A stretch of DNA of 64,000 nucleotides, taken from assembly GCA_020073665.1 (NCBI GenBank), contig JAIQEU010000009.1:1-64000 (forward strand). The letters run 5' to 3'. The translations under genes were made by a program, and so were the position numbers. Below the pieces are notes generated by a model. The model worked only from the letters and a program-made list of their open reading frames with translations. It was not told where the DNA came from and did not search any database. Positions 35,244 through 44,068 of this stretch are shown here, piece after piece; positions within the stretch are counted from its first letter, which is position 1; every line of letters begins with the position of its first letter. Source of the DNA: Terriglobia bacterium. GTDB lineage: Bacteria; Acidobacteriota; Terriglobia; Terriglobales; Acidobacteriaceae.

Positions 35244-36706
35244 AGCGGACCCTGCCATCATGCATTCAAGTAGTGCTCGCGGTTTGCGTGCTTGTCTCCG
35301 CAGCGCTCGCGCAGCAGGACAAGGGCACTTCGGTCAAGGCGGTGCAGCGGCTGAATCGTGCCCCGGTGAATCGCGAAGTACTGCAGGTAAAGCTGCCCCG
35401 TCCCACCACGATCAAGTTGCCGAACGGGCTGACGGTGTTGCTGTTGGAACGCCACAAAGTGCCAACGGTGAATTTCAGCCTGTGGATCGGCACCGGCTCG
35501 CTCGACGATCCCAAGGACCAGCCTGGCTTGGCCAAGTTCACCGCCGACATGCTGCGGGAGGGGACGGCGCACCGCACCAGCGCGCAACTTTCCTCCGAAA
35601 TTGATGCCATGGGCGGGACCCTGAACGCCGAGTCCGAATTCGGAGCCACCTACACCGAGATCAGCGCTTCGGGATTTGCGGAGAATGCTGACAAAGTGCT
35701 CGACTTGATGGCCGATGTCGTCCTCAACCCCGCATTTCCGGGCGACGAACTGGACAAATACAAGAGACGGCTGCTGGCTGAACTTGAGGAACAGCGCTCG
35801 GACCCGTCTTTCCTTGGCCAGGAGCGTCTCTACCGGGCACTCTATGGTAATGGTCCGGCAGCTATCGTGTCGGCTACTCCTGCGTCGGTGCAGGGAGTGA
35901 CCGCGGAGCAGCTGAAGCAGTTCCATGACCAGCACTATGCTCCCAACAACTCCATGCTGGGAGTGGCTGGCGATTTCGATACCCGGCAGATGACTGCGCT
36001 GATCGAAAAGTACTTTAGCGGCTGGAAACAGCAAAAATCAGCGGGCGCAACCCCAGTCCCAGGCGCCCCTGCGCCTTACAAGATTTACCTGGTCGACCGG
36101 TCGGACTCGGTGCAAACCAACATTCTTACCGGCGAGTTGGCGGTTCCGCGCAACCACCCTGACTACCTTCCCCTGCGGGTGATGAACCATGTGTTGGGCG
36201 AGGGGACCACGGGACGGCTCTTCATGAACCTGCGCGAAGACAAGGGATATACCTACGGGGCCTACAGCTCATTGGACGCCGATACCTATGCCCGGCCACT
36301 GATTGCGAACACCGAGGTTCGGACCGCCGTCACCGACGGTTCCATGCACGAACTGCTGGGAGAGCTGAAGCGCTTGCGTGAAGAGCCCGTCCCCAGCGCC
36401 GAACTGGACGACGCGCGCCGAGCCATGGTGGCTGGCTTCGCCCTTTCGCTGGAGCGTCAAACCGAGTTGCTCAATCTGTGGATGCGCGTCAAGCACAACG
36501 GCTTGCCAGAAGACTACTGGGATCGCTACCCGGCCGAAATCGCCAAGGTCGACTCGGCCGCGGTGCAGCGAGTTGCCAAGAAGTATCTCGATCCAGAGCA
36601 TTTGCAGGTGGTATGTGTTGGCAGCGGAAAGGAGATTAAGGACGTGCTCGCCAAGTATGGGCCGGTCGAAGTTTACGACGTGGATGGAAAGAAGGTCGCG
36701 CCCTAA
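35240..36706 (+). CDS. M16-family peptidase-like protein without zinc motif, partner subunit
   Basis: The 488-residue protein has a signal peptide (VVLAVCVLVSAALA) and the same two-domain M16 fold. Where the HxxEH should be (DQPGLAKFTADMLREGT) there is KFTAD, so it cannot bind zinc. It keeps the substrate-side R/Y element GRLFMNLREDKGYTYGAYSSLD at about 326-347, which its partner lacks. This division is known from heterodimeric M16B peptidases and mitochondrial processing peptidase, where one subunit supplies zinc and the other the Arg/Tyr pair. It overlaps the upstream gene by 4 bases and should form a heterodimer with it. Confidence 0.88.
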   Translation: MKRTLPSCIQVVLAVCVLVSAALAQQDKGTSVKAVQRLNRAPVNREVLQVKLPRPTTIKLPNGLTVLLLERHKVPTVNFSLWIGTGSLDDPKDQPGLAKFTADMLREGTAHRTSAQLSSEIDAMGGTLNAESEFGATYTEISASGFAENADKVLDLMADVVLNPAFPGDELDKYKRRLLAELEEQRSDPSFLGQERLYRALYGNGPAAIVSATPASVQGVTAEQLKQFHDQHYAPNNSMLGVAGDFDTRQMTALIEKYFSGWKQQKSAGATPVPGAPAPYKIYLVDRSDSVQTNILTGELAVPRNHPDYLPLRVMNHVLGEGTTGRLFMNLREDKGYTYGAYSSLDADTYARPLIANTEVRTAVTDGSMHELLGELKRLREEPVPSAELDDARRAMVAGFALSLERQTELLNLWMRVKHNGLPEDYWDRYPAEIAKVDSAAVQRVAKKYLDPEHLQVVCVGSGKEIKDVLAKYGPVEVYDVDGKKVAP

Positions 36707-36765
36707 GCAGCTTCAAACAGTCGCTGCTGTCAGCGCAAACCTTTGGAGAGCGGTGACAGGATTTT

Positions 36766-37485
36766 TCAGGCGCTTACCAGCGATCCAATCTTCTCGCCGG
36801 TTACTACCCGGCGAATATTGCCGCGCTGGTTCAGGTTGAAGATGATGATCGGCAGGTTATTGTCTTTACACAAGGAGATGGCGGTCGAGTCCATCACCTT
36901 CAGGCCTTTTTTCAACACATCCATATAGCTGATCTCGGTGAACTTCTTGGCGTCTTTGACCAGCATGGGGTCCGCGTCGTAGATGCCGTCCACTTTGGTG
37001 GCCTTCAGAATGGCCTCAGCCTTGATCTCCATGGCGCGCAATGATGCCGCTGTGTCGGTCGAGAAGTAGGGATTCCCTGTGCCGCCGGCAAAAATCACGA
37101 CCCGTTCTTTTTCCAGATGACGGATGGCCCGGCGGCGGATGAAGGGTTCGGCGACCTGGTTCATCTCGATAGCGGACTGCACCCGAGTGTAGACACCCTG
37201 TTTCTCCAGTGCATCCTGTAGGGCGAGGGCATTGATCACGGTTGCCAGCATGCCCATGTGGTCCGCGGACACGCGGTCCATCTCCCGCGCCTGCTCGGTC
37301 ACTCCGCGAAAAAAATTTCCACCTCCGACCACGATGGCAATCTGCACGCCCAGCGAGCGGACGTCCGCCAGTTCCGCGGCTATTTCGTGGATGCGAAAGG
37401 GATCGACACCAAAGCCCTGGTCGGCGGCCAGGGCCTCACCGGACAGCTTCAGCAGAATGCGCTTGAAAATGGCACGGTCGGGCAT
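36766..37485 (-). CDS. pyrH: UMP kinase
   Basis: The 239-residue protein (typical 235-245) phosphorylates UMP with ATP. Motifs of the amino-acid-kinase fold: [107 protein letters not shown], and [29 protein letters not shown]. The ATG at 37485 is chosen; a TTG three codons earlier is possible, and neither has a strong ribosome-binding site. It follows tsf, from which it is separated by an inverted 8-base word array, and converges on the M16 gene pair. Confidence 0.95.
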   Translation of the reverse strand: MPDRAIFKRILLKLSGEALAADQGFGVDPFRIHEIAAELADVRSLGVQIAIVVGGGNFFRGVTEQAREMDRVSADHMGMLATVINALALQDALEKQGVYTRVQSAIEMNQVAEPFIRRRAIRHLEKERVVIFAGGTGNPYFSTDTAASLRAMEIKAEAILKATKVDGIYDADPMLVKDAKKFTEISYMDVLKKGLKVMDSTAISLCKDNNLPIIIFNLNQRGNIRRVVTGEKIGSLVSA

Positions 37486-37503
37486 GCAGTTCAAGATTAT
37501 CAG

Positions 37504-37594
37504 GTTTCAAAGTTTCAAGGTTTCAAAGTTGCAAGGCAAGCCGGAGCTATGCACGAAACCTGAGAAACCGTGAAACCTCTGAAACTTTGAGACC
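37504..37594. repeat. Inverted pair of 8-base word arrays between tsf and pyrH
   Basis: At 37504-37535 four 8-base words follow in exact register (GTTTCAAA, GTTTCAAG, GTTTCAAA, GTTGCAAG). At 37555-37594 the inverse type (GAAACCTG, GAAACCGT, GAAACTTT) continues up to the tsf stop. The arms can pair over most of their length with a loop of about 20 bases, giving a long imperfect hairpin just upstream of pyrH. Confidence 0.7.
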
Positions 37595-38263
37595 TTACTT
37601 CTTAACTTCACCACTGTCATCCTTGCTGGATGTGGTGAAGGCGATCGTCGCTCCCGTTTCACCCACCTTGAAGCGGGCAAAGCGGCGGACCGCGATGTTC
37701 TCGCCCAGCTTGCCCACCTTGGTGGCGATGAGTTGCGCGATGCTGACCGTCTGGTCCTTGATGAAAGGCTGCTCCAGCAGGCAAACCTCTTCGTAGAACT
37801 TGCCCATCTTGCCTTCGACGATCTTCTCGACCACCTGGGGCGGTTTGCCGGTGGCAGCGGCCTGGGCGCGGTAAATGTCTTTTTCACGCTCGAACGCCTC
37901 TGGCGTGACGTCTTCCTTGCGGACAAACTTCGGATCGCTGGCCGCAATGTGCATGGCGATGTCGTGTACCAGTTCCTTGAAGTCCTCGGTACGGGCGACG
38001 AAATCGCTCTCGCAGTTGACTTCCACCAGCACGCCGATCTTGCCCCCGGCGTGAATGTAGCTGGCAACGGACCCTTCACTGGTCACACGTGCCGCCTTCT
38101 TGGCGGCCACCGACACGCCGCGCTTGCGCAGCAGGACCACGGCCTGCTCCAAATCGCCTTTGGCTTCGGTGAGCGCCAGTTTGCAGTCCATCATGGGCGC
38201 TCCGGTTTTCTCCCGGAGTTCTTTCACTTGTGCGGCGGAAATATTCACGGTAGTTGTGCTCAT
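37595..38263 (-). CDS. tsf: Translation elongation factor Ts
   Basis: The 222-residue protein is the GDP-GTP exchange factor for EF-Tu. Recognised: VNISAAQVKELREKTGAPMMDCKLALTEAKGDLEQAVVLLRKRG (UBA-like N-terminal domain), GSVASYIHAGGKIGVLVEVNCESDFVARTEDFKELVHDIAMHIAAS (core, with the CESDFVAR hallmark), and QPFIKDQTVSIAQLIATKVGKLGENIAVRRFARFKVGE. It is a short form lacking the extended C-terminal region of E. coli Ts (283 residues). Start at ATG 38263; the frame extends nine codons further upstream without support. Order rpsB-tsf-pyrH is conserved. Confidence 0.95.
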   Translation of the reverse strand: MSTTTVNISAAQVKELREKTGAPMMDCKLALTEAKGDLEQAVVLLRKRGVSVAAKKAARVTSEGSVASYIHAGGKIGVLVEVNCESDFVARTEDFKELVHDIAMHIAASDPKFVRKEDVTPEAFEREKDIYRAQAAATGKPPQVVEKIVEGKMGKFYEEVCLLEQPFIKDQTVSIAQLIATKVGKLGENIAVRRFARFKVGETGATIAFTTSSKDDSGEVKK

Positions 38264-38267
38264 AAAA

Positions 38268-38357
38268 TCGTTTCCAGTTGCGAGTTTCAAGTTTCGGGTG
38301 TTCGGTGCTGCATCGGATGGCTCGAGTCACTCGAAACTTGAAACCTGGAACTCGAAA
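38268..38357. repeat. Inverted pair of 7-base word arrays upstream of tsf
   Basis: At 38268-38295 four heptamers in exact register (TCGTTTC, CAGTTGC, GAGTTTC, AAGTTTC) begin 5 bases before the tsf start. At 38330-38357 four inverse ones follow (CTCGAAA, CTTGAAA, CCTGGAA, CTCGAAA). The element would be in the tsf 5' leader. Confidence 0.72.
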
Positions 38358-38442
38358 CCGCTCCACAAAACTCGACCCGCGCCGGACGACCCGCGCGGGT
38401 CACATTGCCCTCAGGGGCTATAGCCCGGATTGTTGGTAAGCT

Positions 38443-38470
38443 CTGAATGCTGACGACGGACGACTGAAGG
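38443..38470. repeat. 7-base word array after rpsB
   Basis: Four heptamers in register (CTGAATG, CTGACGA, CGGACGA, CTGAAGG) end exactly at the rpsB stop codon. The words differ from those of the neighbouring tsf arrays. Confidence 0.6.
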
Positions 38471-39385
38471 CTAGTACGTCTGCGTCTCTACCTGCGGGAC
38501 ATCGGCTGCGCTCTCCTTGGCGGCGGGCCGCTTGCGCGTTCCACTGCCCAGCACGTCTTCCATGCTGATGTCTTCCGCGCCTGCTTCCGCTTCCGCGGGC
38601 AGGGCTTCAGCAGCCACGGCAGCAGCGGCTTCGCTGGCAGCCTGTTCGGCCTGCCGGGCGGCTCCGGCCGCAGCGGCCAGTTCCTCGGTTTGCTTGTCGG
38701 TGGCCACTTGCGAGCCTTCCACCACTGAATCCGCAATCTTCGAAGCGAACAAGCGAATCGCGCGCAGCGCGTCGTCGTTGCCCGGAATCACGTAATCCAC
38801 TTCGCTGGGATCGCAGTTGGTGTCGACTACGGCGACCACCGGAATGCCCAGCTTGCGCGCCTCGCGCACCGCAATCTGCTCTTTGTTCGAGTCGATCACA
38901 AAGATCGCGTCGGGCAGGCGGCTCATGTTCTTGATGCCGGCCAGGTTGGCCTGCAGATGTTTGCGCTCGCGCTCGAGCTTGATGACTTCTTTCTTGGGCA
39001 GCAACTCGTAGCGGCCGTCGGTGGCCATCTCGTCGAGTTCCTTCAACCGCTTCACCGACTTCTGCACCGTCACCCAGTTGGTGAGCAGTCCGCCCAACCA
39101 GCGCTGGTTCACGTAGAAGCCGCCGCAGCGGGTGGCCTCTTCGGCAATCGCGTCCTGGGCCTGGCGCTTGGTACCCACGAACAGGACGATTCTCCCGTCA
39201 GCAGCCAGATCCTGCACGAACTTCGACGCTTCTTTGAACATCTTCAGCGTCTTCTGCAGATCGATGATGTAAATCCCGTTGCGCTCTCCGAAGATGTATT
39301 CCTTCATCTTGGGATTCCAGCGCTTGGTCTGGTGCCCGAAGTGAACGCCCGCTTCGAGCAACTCCTTCATGGTGATGTTAGCCAA
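38471..39385 (-). CDS. rpsB: 30S ribosomal protein S2
   Basis: The 304-residue protein contains the whole S2 core: [44 protein letters not shown] (3-46), [94 protein letters not shown]. It has about 65 extra residues at the C-terminus that are rich in Ala and Glu ([38 protein letters not shown]). Such acidic Ala-rich tails are common in Acidobacteria and other phyla. Its start is preceded by AAGGAGG, and tsf follows. Confidence 0.97.
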   Translation of the reverse strand: MANITMKELLEAGVHFGHQTKRWNPKMKEYIFGERNGIYIIDLQKTLKMFKEASKFVQDLAADGRIVLFVGTKRQAQDAIAEEATRCGGFYVNQRWLGGLLTNWVTVQKSVKRLKELDEMATDGRYELLPKKEVIKLERERKHLQANLAGIKNMSRLPDAIFVIDSNKEQIAVREARKLGIPVVAVVDTNCDPSEVDYVIPGNDDALRAIRLFASKIADSVVEGSQVATDKQTEELAAAAGAARQAEQAASEAAAAVAAEALPAEAEAGAEDISMEDVLGSGTRKRPAAKESAADVPQVETQTY

Positions 39386-39492
39386 TCAACCTCCTTATTT
39401 GGTCTACATCCTTCGCGTGCCCACCGGGCCGCTCCGGATTGCCATTCCCGCCCCCGCGCCGCGAGGCACGAGAAGAATTGAACATCTAAAAT

Positions 39493-39524
39493 CAGTAGCA
39501 GGCAGCTGGTAGCTAGGAACTGCC
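39493..39524. repeat. 7-base word array after rpsI
   Basis: Four heptamers in register (CAGTAGC, AGGCAGC, TGGTAGC, TAGGAAC) end directly at the rpsI stop. With the array at 39921-39955 upstream of the same gene, rpsI is bracketed by related words in opposite roles. Confidence 0.6.
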
Positions 39525-39920
39525 TTACCGCTTCGAGTACTGGAAGCGCTTGCGCGCGCCTTTCTGTCCGTACTTCTTGCGTTCCTTGGAGCGCGAGTCG
39601 CGGCTGACCATGCCTTCCGCTTTCAGCTTTTTGCGCAGCTCCAGGTTGAACTGCATCAGCGCGCGGGCAATGCCCAGCTTGACCGCGTCGGCCTGACCGT
39701 TCACGCCACCGCCGCTGACCCGGCAGACCACGTTGAACGTGGCCGCGGTCTCGGTCGAGAGTAACGGCTGCCGCGCACTGGCGCGTTGTGATTCGGTCAC
39801 GAAATAGGTTTCAAACGCGCGTCCGTTGACTTTGAAGTCTCCGCTGCCCGGACGCAGATAGACGCGCGCGATTGCCCTCTTGCGCCGTCCCGTACCGTAA
39901 TATTGAACCAGTTCAGCCAT
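39525..39920 (-). CDS. rpsI: 30S ribosomal protein S9
   Basis: The 131-residue protein shows [28 protein letters not shown] (8-35), [25 protein letters not shown] and the basic tail [25 protein letters not shown], whose last residues reach the P-site tRNA. Length is standard. It follows rplM as in most bacteria, with 77 bases between. The five-copy heptamer array 39921-39955 lies immediately before the ATG, so no ordinary Shine-Dalgarno is visible; AGCTAA directly precedes the start. Confidence 0.96.
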   Translation of the reverse strand: MAELVQYYGTGRRKRAIARVYLRPGSGDFKVNGRAFETYFVTESQRASARQPLLSTETAATFNVVCRVSGGGVNGQADAVKLGIARALMQFNLELRKKLKAEGMVSRDSRSKERKKYGQKGARKRFQYSKR

Positions 39921-39955
39921 TTAGCTGTTAGCTTCTAGCTCTTAGCTTCTAGCTC
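39921..39955. repeat. Perfect-register 7-base word array before rpsI
   Basis: Five heptamers, TTAGCTG, TTAGCTT, CTAGCTC, TTAGCTT, CTAGCTC, abut the rpsI start codon. Two of the 14-base units are identical. Because it takes the place of the ribosome-binding region, it may influence S9 translation. Confidence 0.75.
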
Positions 39956-39997
39956 TTGTGGAGCCGAGGCGAGCTGCCTTTCCAAAGAATTTGAAAC

Positions 39998-40438
39998 TTA
40001 CGCTCTTACTTCCAGCGCCTTCGCTTCCGGCTTTTGGGCCTCGTGCGGGTGTTTCTCCCCGCGATAGACCTTCAGCTTGCTCGCCATGTGCCTGCCCATC
40101 TTGGTCTTGGGAAGCATGCGGATAATGGCGTCTTCAATAATCATTTCGGGCTTACGCGCGAAGCGCTTGCGGAAATCTTCCGACCGCAACCCGCCCGGGT
40201 AGCCGGTGTAGTGGTGATAGGCCTTCTGCTCGGCTTTCATGCCGGTCACCTTCACCTTTTCGGCGTTGATGACGATCACATGATCGCCGGTGTCAATAAA
40301 AGGCGTGTATTGCGGGCTTTCTTTGCCCATCAAAATGCGGGCGACCTGCGAAGCCAGACGGCCGAGCGTCTGCCCCGAGGCGTCCACGACATACCACTTG
40401 CGCGCAATTTCCCCTTCTGTAGGGAAATAGGTTGACAT
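39998..40438 (-). CDS. rplM: 50S ribosomal protein L13
   Basis: The 146-residue protein has [71 protein letters not shown], typical of L13, and [31 protein letters not shown] near the C-terminus. The ATG at 40438 has GGGAG 6 bases upstream; the frame runs 29 codons further but without homology. It probably heads the rplM-rpsI unit from a promoter in the 252-base gap before the ABC permease. Confidence 0.96.
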   Translation of the reverse strand: MSTYFPTEGEIARKWYVVDASGQTLGRLASQVARILMGKESPQYTPFIDTGDHVIVINAEKVKVTGMKAEQKAYHHYTGYPGGLRSEDFRKRFARKPEMIIEDAIIRMLPKTKMGRHMASKLKVYRGEKHPHEAQKPEAKALEVRA

Positions 40439-40635
40439 GCAAATCTCCCAGAAATAATAAAAGCCAAGAAGACCGCTGAGTGCCACTCGCGCCGGAAGGC
40501 GCCAAGGTATCAGGCGGGCAACCACAGTACTGCCGAAGCCCTAAAGATAACGCAGCCAGCGGCGAAATGTCAATAAACTCCGCACGTTACCGCTGGCAAA
40601 ACCGTCTTCTATCGCCCGAAAACAGTGATTTCTAA

Positions 40636-40655
40636 GGCCCCGCCATCAAGGGGCC
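40636..40655 (-). terminator. Hairpin downstream of the FtsX-like permease gene
   Basis: On the minus strand GGCCCC and GGGGCC form a 6-bp stem with an 8-base loop, 35 bases after the permease stop. The following TTAGAAAT is only moderately T-rich, so termination is plausible but not certain. Confidence 0.45.
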
Positions 40656-40663
40656 ACCGGCGA

Positions 40664-40684
40664 GCGACCAACGACCTGCGACTG
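40664..40684. repeat. Short 7-base word array (GCGACCA type)
   Basis: Three heptamers in register (GCGACCA, ACGACCT, GCGACTG) lie between the hairpin and the permease stop. The words resemble those at the end of frr (ACGACCA). Confidence 0.55.
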
Positions 40685-40690
40685 CCTTTT

Positions 40691-41794
40691 CTATTCGTAT
40701 GCCAGCGCGTCAATCGGGTCTTTTTGTGCGGCTTTGTAGGCCGGGTAGATGGCCCCCAGGATTGCGCCCACAATGGCAATCACGGTGGCGCGCACGATCC
40801 ACTCGCCGGTTACCACCACCGGCAGCGTGGGCAGCCGGCTATGCAAACCCAGCCTTGCCACCAGGCTGACTGCAACTCCCACCACGATCCCGCCAATCGC
40901 CAGCAGCACCGTCTCGCGCAGAATCACATTCACAATGTATAGCTTGGAAGCGCCCATCGATTTCAGGATTCCGATTTCGCGAGTGCGCTCCATCACCGCC
41001 GTGTACATGGCCTGGAAGATCACGATGAAGCCAATAATCACGGAAATGCCGATCACCACGTTGATGAACGTCGACAGGCCGGGATAGCTGGTCGTGGTCA
41101 TCATGGAGAGGTATTCGCGCATGGAACGCACGGAGTAATTTTGCATCCCGGGCACGTTTTTGACAGCCTGTACCACCGCATCGGCGTTTGCGGGGTCATC
41201 CAGCTTCACGTAGAACACCGAAGCCTTACCCGCGGAGCCGATCAGATCCTGCAGCGTGGCCATGGGAATGAATTTGCGCGCCCCCCGGCCATGTTCCACG
41301 ATGCCCGCCACCCGAAAGTTGTGGTTGAGAATGGCCAGCGTATCACCTACCTTGACGTGCCTGGACTGAGCCAGGTAGTCGTCGATGAGGCAATCATCCG
41401 GGCCGTGAAATCCTCCTCCATCCACGAAGCGGAACGGAACCAGGGCCTCAAAACTCTTCAGATCGATGCCGTAGATGACTTCCAGATTGCCGGCAGTGGA
41501 CAATTGCCAGATCACCGGCGCAACCACGCTGACGTGTGGCAACTTCTCGAGAATTGCGCCCACCTTGACCGACATGGGAGCATTGCTGACCCCGGCCATG
41601 AAAGATGTGTTCGGGGGCTGCACGATGACGTCGGCGCCGATGCCGGCTTGCCGCTGCCGGGCATCGTTCAGCATGCCGACGGAAAGCCCGACGATCAGCA
41701 GGATTAGCGTCACTTCCAGCGCGATGGCCACGATACTGATCAGCGACCGGATCGGCCGGTGGACCAGGTTGGCAACAATCATTCGATTCATCAT
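40691..41794 (-). CDS. FtsX/MacB-like ABC transporter permease
   Basis: The 367-residue protein has one N-terminal membrane helix (LISIVAIALEVTLILLIVGLSVGM, about 15-38), a periplasmic MacB_PCD-like domain (about 45-240), and three C-terminal helices that form the FtsX domain (FINVVIGISVIIGFIVIFQAMYTAVMERTREIGILKSMGASKLYIVNVILRETVLLAIGGIVVGVAVSLV). ERTREIGILKSMGA is the family signature. Such permeases work in lipoprotein export, antimicrobial efflux or cell-division signalling with an ATPase, which is not found within the window. The lipoprotein gene at 41917-42840 lies upstream on the same strand. Confidence 0.88.
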   Translation of the reverse strand: MMNRMIVANLVHRPIRSLISIVAIALEVTLILLIVGLSVGMLNDARQRQAGIGADVIVQPPNTSFMAGVSNAPMSVKVGAILEKLPHVSVVAPVIWQLSTAGNLEVIYGIDLKSFEALVPFRFVDGGGFHGPDDCLIDDYLAQSRHVKVGDTLAILNHNFRVAGIVEHGRGARKFIPMATLQDLIGSAGKASVFYVKLDDPANADAVVQAVKNVPGMQNYSVRSMREYLSMMTTTSYPGLSTFINVVIGISVIIGFIVIFQAMYTAVMERTREIGILKSMGASKLYIVNVILRETVLLAIGGIVVGVAVSLVARLGLHSRLPTLPVVVTGEWIVRATVIAIVGAILGAIYPAYKAAQKDPIDALAYE

Positions 41795-41850
41795 GGTTAG
41801 CTACTAGCTGCTGGCTTCTCGCTTTCGGCTCTCAGCCTTCAGCTGTCAGG
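41795..41850. repeat. Eight-copy 7-base word array upstream of the permease
   Basis: Eight heptamers in uninterrupted register, nearly all ending in AGC, GGC or CGC (for example TACTAGC, TGCTGGC, TTTCGGC, TCTCAGC, CTTCAGC), start right at the permease start codon. This is the longest array in the window. A short related run (GGTTGAG, TGTTGAA) lies at 41901-41914 before the upstream gene's stop. Confidence 0.75.
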
Positions 41851-41916
41851 CAAAACAAGGCTGAAATCAATTGTTGAAAATCCTTCCCCGGGCTCCTGGC
41901 GGTTGAGTGTTGAATG

Positions 41917-42840
41917 CTACTTGGGCCCGCCATCCGCCGACGAACTGGCAGTGGGCTGGCCCAGATGCACGACTTCGGCCCCGGGCGGTTGAGGCAACGC
42001 GAACTTCTCATCCGGCAGGGGTTGGTTCATTTCCATCTTCACCAGGGTCAGGGTGATGTCGTATTCCTCCTGCGGACGCCAGATCTCGATCTGCGATGGA
42101 AAACTTATTCCGTTGTAATCTTTGTAGTCGTCGTAGCGCGCGTTGGTGGCCAAGTCGCCGTTTTCGTCGTAGATCAGCTGGCGGTGCGGCAACAGGTCGG
42201 TACGGCTGAAGATAATCTTGCGGGACAAATACCAGCCGCTACCGGCTTTCCGAATGACCGCAACTTCGTAATCTGGCTGTTCCACACGGTGGCCCTTGCC
42301 GTCGGTCACAATTTCAAAAGCGTTTTCCATGACTGCGATTTCATTCTGCGGGTCGATCTCCGGCACCAGCAGCGCCTCGTAGATCTGTTGTGGGCGGATG
42401 TTTTCCAAGGGTTGTTTGGCGTTAGGGCTGCGCACGTCATTTCGGCCCTCGACGAACCGGTTCTTGGGAGGGATCCACAACTTGAAGTCCAGCCCATCGC
42501 TTACCATGTCGAACGCCCGGTTGCGCACCACCGGCATCAGCCCGATCATGCGCAGCATGGCCGGCTTACGCGCCAGCACGTATCCCCGGATCTGCTGGTA
42601 ATCGGTGACTTTGCCGTTCTTTACCCCGCCCACGGAGGTGTCAATGTCCACCGTGGCCTGGAGCGACTTAACCTTGGCGGCCTGGGCGTTGACGTAATCG
42701 AGCAACTCCTGCTGGGTCGCCGACTTCAAGGGTGCCTTGCTGTAAAGCACTTCCACCTTGCGCGCGCGGAACAGGCAACCGGTAAGCGGCAACACGCCGA
42801 CCAGGAGCAGGAGACCTCGATATAAGACAGTACGACGCAT
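41917..42840 (-). CDS. Outer-membrane-type lipoprotein, LolA/DUF4292-like
   Basis: The 307-residue protein has a lipoprotein signal from the ATG at 42840 (MRRTVLYRGLLLLVGVLPLTG-Cys22); the frame to 42888 would put extra residues before it. The mature part is beta-rich (SLQATVDIDTSVGGVKNGKVTDYQQIRGYVLARKPAMLRMIG, RNRAFDMVSDGLDFKLWIPPKNRFVEG, WYLSRKIIFSRTDLLPHRQLIYDENGDLAT), as in LolA/LolB or DUF4292 half-barrels that hold lipids. The C-terminus is low-complexity. Next to an FtsX-like permease, a role in lipoprotein or lipid handling is a reasonable guess but unproven. Confidence 0.75.
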   Translation of the reverse strand: MRRTVLYRGLLLLVGVLPLTGCLFRARKVEVLYSKAPLKSATQQELLDYVNAQAAKVKSLQATVDIDTSVGGVKNGKVTDYQQIRGYVLARKPAMLRMIGLMPVVRNRAFDMVSDGLDFKLWIPPKNRFVEGRNDVRSPNAKQPLENIRPQQIYEALLVPEIDPQNEIAVMENAFEIVTDGKGHRVEQPDYEVAVIRKAGSGWYLSRKIIFSRTDLLPHRQLIYDENGDLATNARYDDYKDYNGISFPSQIEIWRPQEEYDITLTLVKMEMNQPLPDEKFALPQPPGAEVVHLGQPTASSSADGGPK

Positions 42841-43005
42841 CAATTGAGTTCGATTCCGGTAGAGGCTGCGATACTGCACGAACCTCAAGTAAATGAGTAT
42901 ACCGAAGGAAAGCAGGTCGCAGGTGGGGGCCCCAGCTTCGAGCGAGGCAGATCATGGTCTGCTCTGTAGAAATACGGATAATCTTCCAGCCGCCTGCCAG
43001 CTGAT

Positions 43006-43995
43006 TTACCGCCCCCTCATCGCTTTCCGATAGGCGGCCACATTGCGGTTGTGTTCTTCCAGGCTGCTGGCAAAGCGGTGGCGCCCGTCGCCGTCGCTGA
43101 CGAAGTAGTAGTAGTTGGTCTCCGCTGGGTGCAGGGCGGCTTCCAGGGAGGTTTTTCCCGGATTCCCAATCGGGCCCGGCGGCATGCCGGGATGCCGGTA
43201 GGTGTTGTACGGAGAATCGATTCGCATATCCGCGTGATGCAACGCTCCTGCATAAGTTCCCTGCAGCAGTTCGGCGTAGATCACGCTGGGGTCGGCCTGC
43301 AGGGCGATGCGCCTTGCCAGCCGGTTGTAATACACGCTGGCCACCAGGGGGCGCTCTTCGGGCACTGCAGTCTCCTTTTCAATGATCGACGCCATGGTGA
43401 CAGTCTCCTGTACCTCCACGGTCAAGCCGATCTCGTGGGCCGTCTGTCGGAACTGCTTGACCATGGCGGCCACCATGTCGTTCATGCTCTGCGTGCGGGT
43501 GAACTCATAGGTGCTGGGAAACAGGTATCCCTCTAGCGTTTTTGCCTCGGGTGCGAGGTCCGCGACCAGCGCCGTGTCCGACGTGACGGCAGTCAGGAAA
43601 TCCTGGCTTGATCCCAAACCGGCGTCCTGTACCGCCTGTGCGATGTCGAACATGGTATAGCCCTCGGGGATGACTACGGTGTGGACGTAGATATCTCCGC
43701 GGGCCAGGCGGGCATGCACATCGAGGGCGTTTGCGGGCCGCTCAAACAGGTATTCGCCGGCTTTCAACGAACGCTTGTGGTGAAAGTAGTGCCACAGGAC
43801 AAATGCATTGGTGCTGCGAATGACGCCTGCCGACTGCAGTTCGGTGGCGATGCGGCGAGTCGAATAGCCGGCATGCAAGAGAACAAACTTCTGCCCGGAT
43901 GGCGTAAGCGGCAGCCACAAAGCCCACGCCAGCCAGCCGCCGACCGCAAGCGCGGCCAGCAGAACGATTGCCAGGAAGGTACGCACCTTCCGCAT
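43006..43995 (-). CDS. mltG: Endolytic murein transglycosylase MltG
   Basis: The 329-residue protein has one N-terminal membrane helix (FLAIVLLAALAVGGWLAWALWL, about 7-28). The YceG/MltG domain follows: HAGYSTRRIATELQSAGVIRS (LysM-like part), VVIPEGYTMFDIAQAVQDAGL, EGYLFPSTYEFTRTQSMNDMVAAMVKQF, and the catalytic segment TVTMASIIEKETAVPEERPLVASVYYNRLARRIALQADPSVIYA, with the essential Glu in EKETA. YNTYRHPGMPPGPIGNPGKTSLEAALHP closes the site. It cleaves nascent glycan strands and sets their length. Length matches the family (330-340). Confidence 0.94.
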   Translation of the reverse strand: MRKVRTFLAIVLLAALAVGGWLAWALWLPLTPSGQKFVLLHAGYSTRRIATELQSAGVIRSTNAFVLWHYFHHKRSLKAGEYLFERPANALDVHARLARGDIYVHTVVIPEGYTMFDIAQAVQDAGLGSSQDFLTAVTSDTALVADLAPEAKTLEGYLFPSTYEFTRTQSMNDMVAAMVKQFRQTAHEIGLTVEVQETVTMASIIEKETAVPEERPLVASVYYNRLARRIALQADPSVIYAELLQGTYAGALHHADMRIDSPYNTYRHPGMPPGPIGNPGKTSLEAALHPAETNYYYFVSDGDGRHRFASSLEEHNRNVAAYRKAMRGR

Positions 43996-44068
43996 AGTTT
44001 AGATGATGTGCGGCGAGCGGTAAGTAGTCACCAGGGATACGGCTTCAGTCACTTGCAGCCAAGATAAA

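Noticed and set aside
22639-41850. CRISPR arrays
   Set aside because: The repeats are 7-8 bases, degenerate and without spacers; no cas genes are present.
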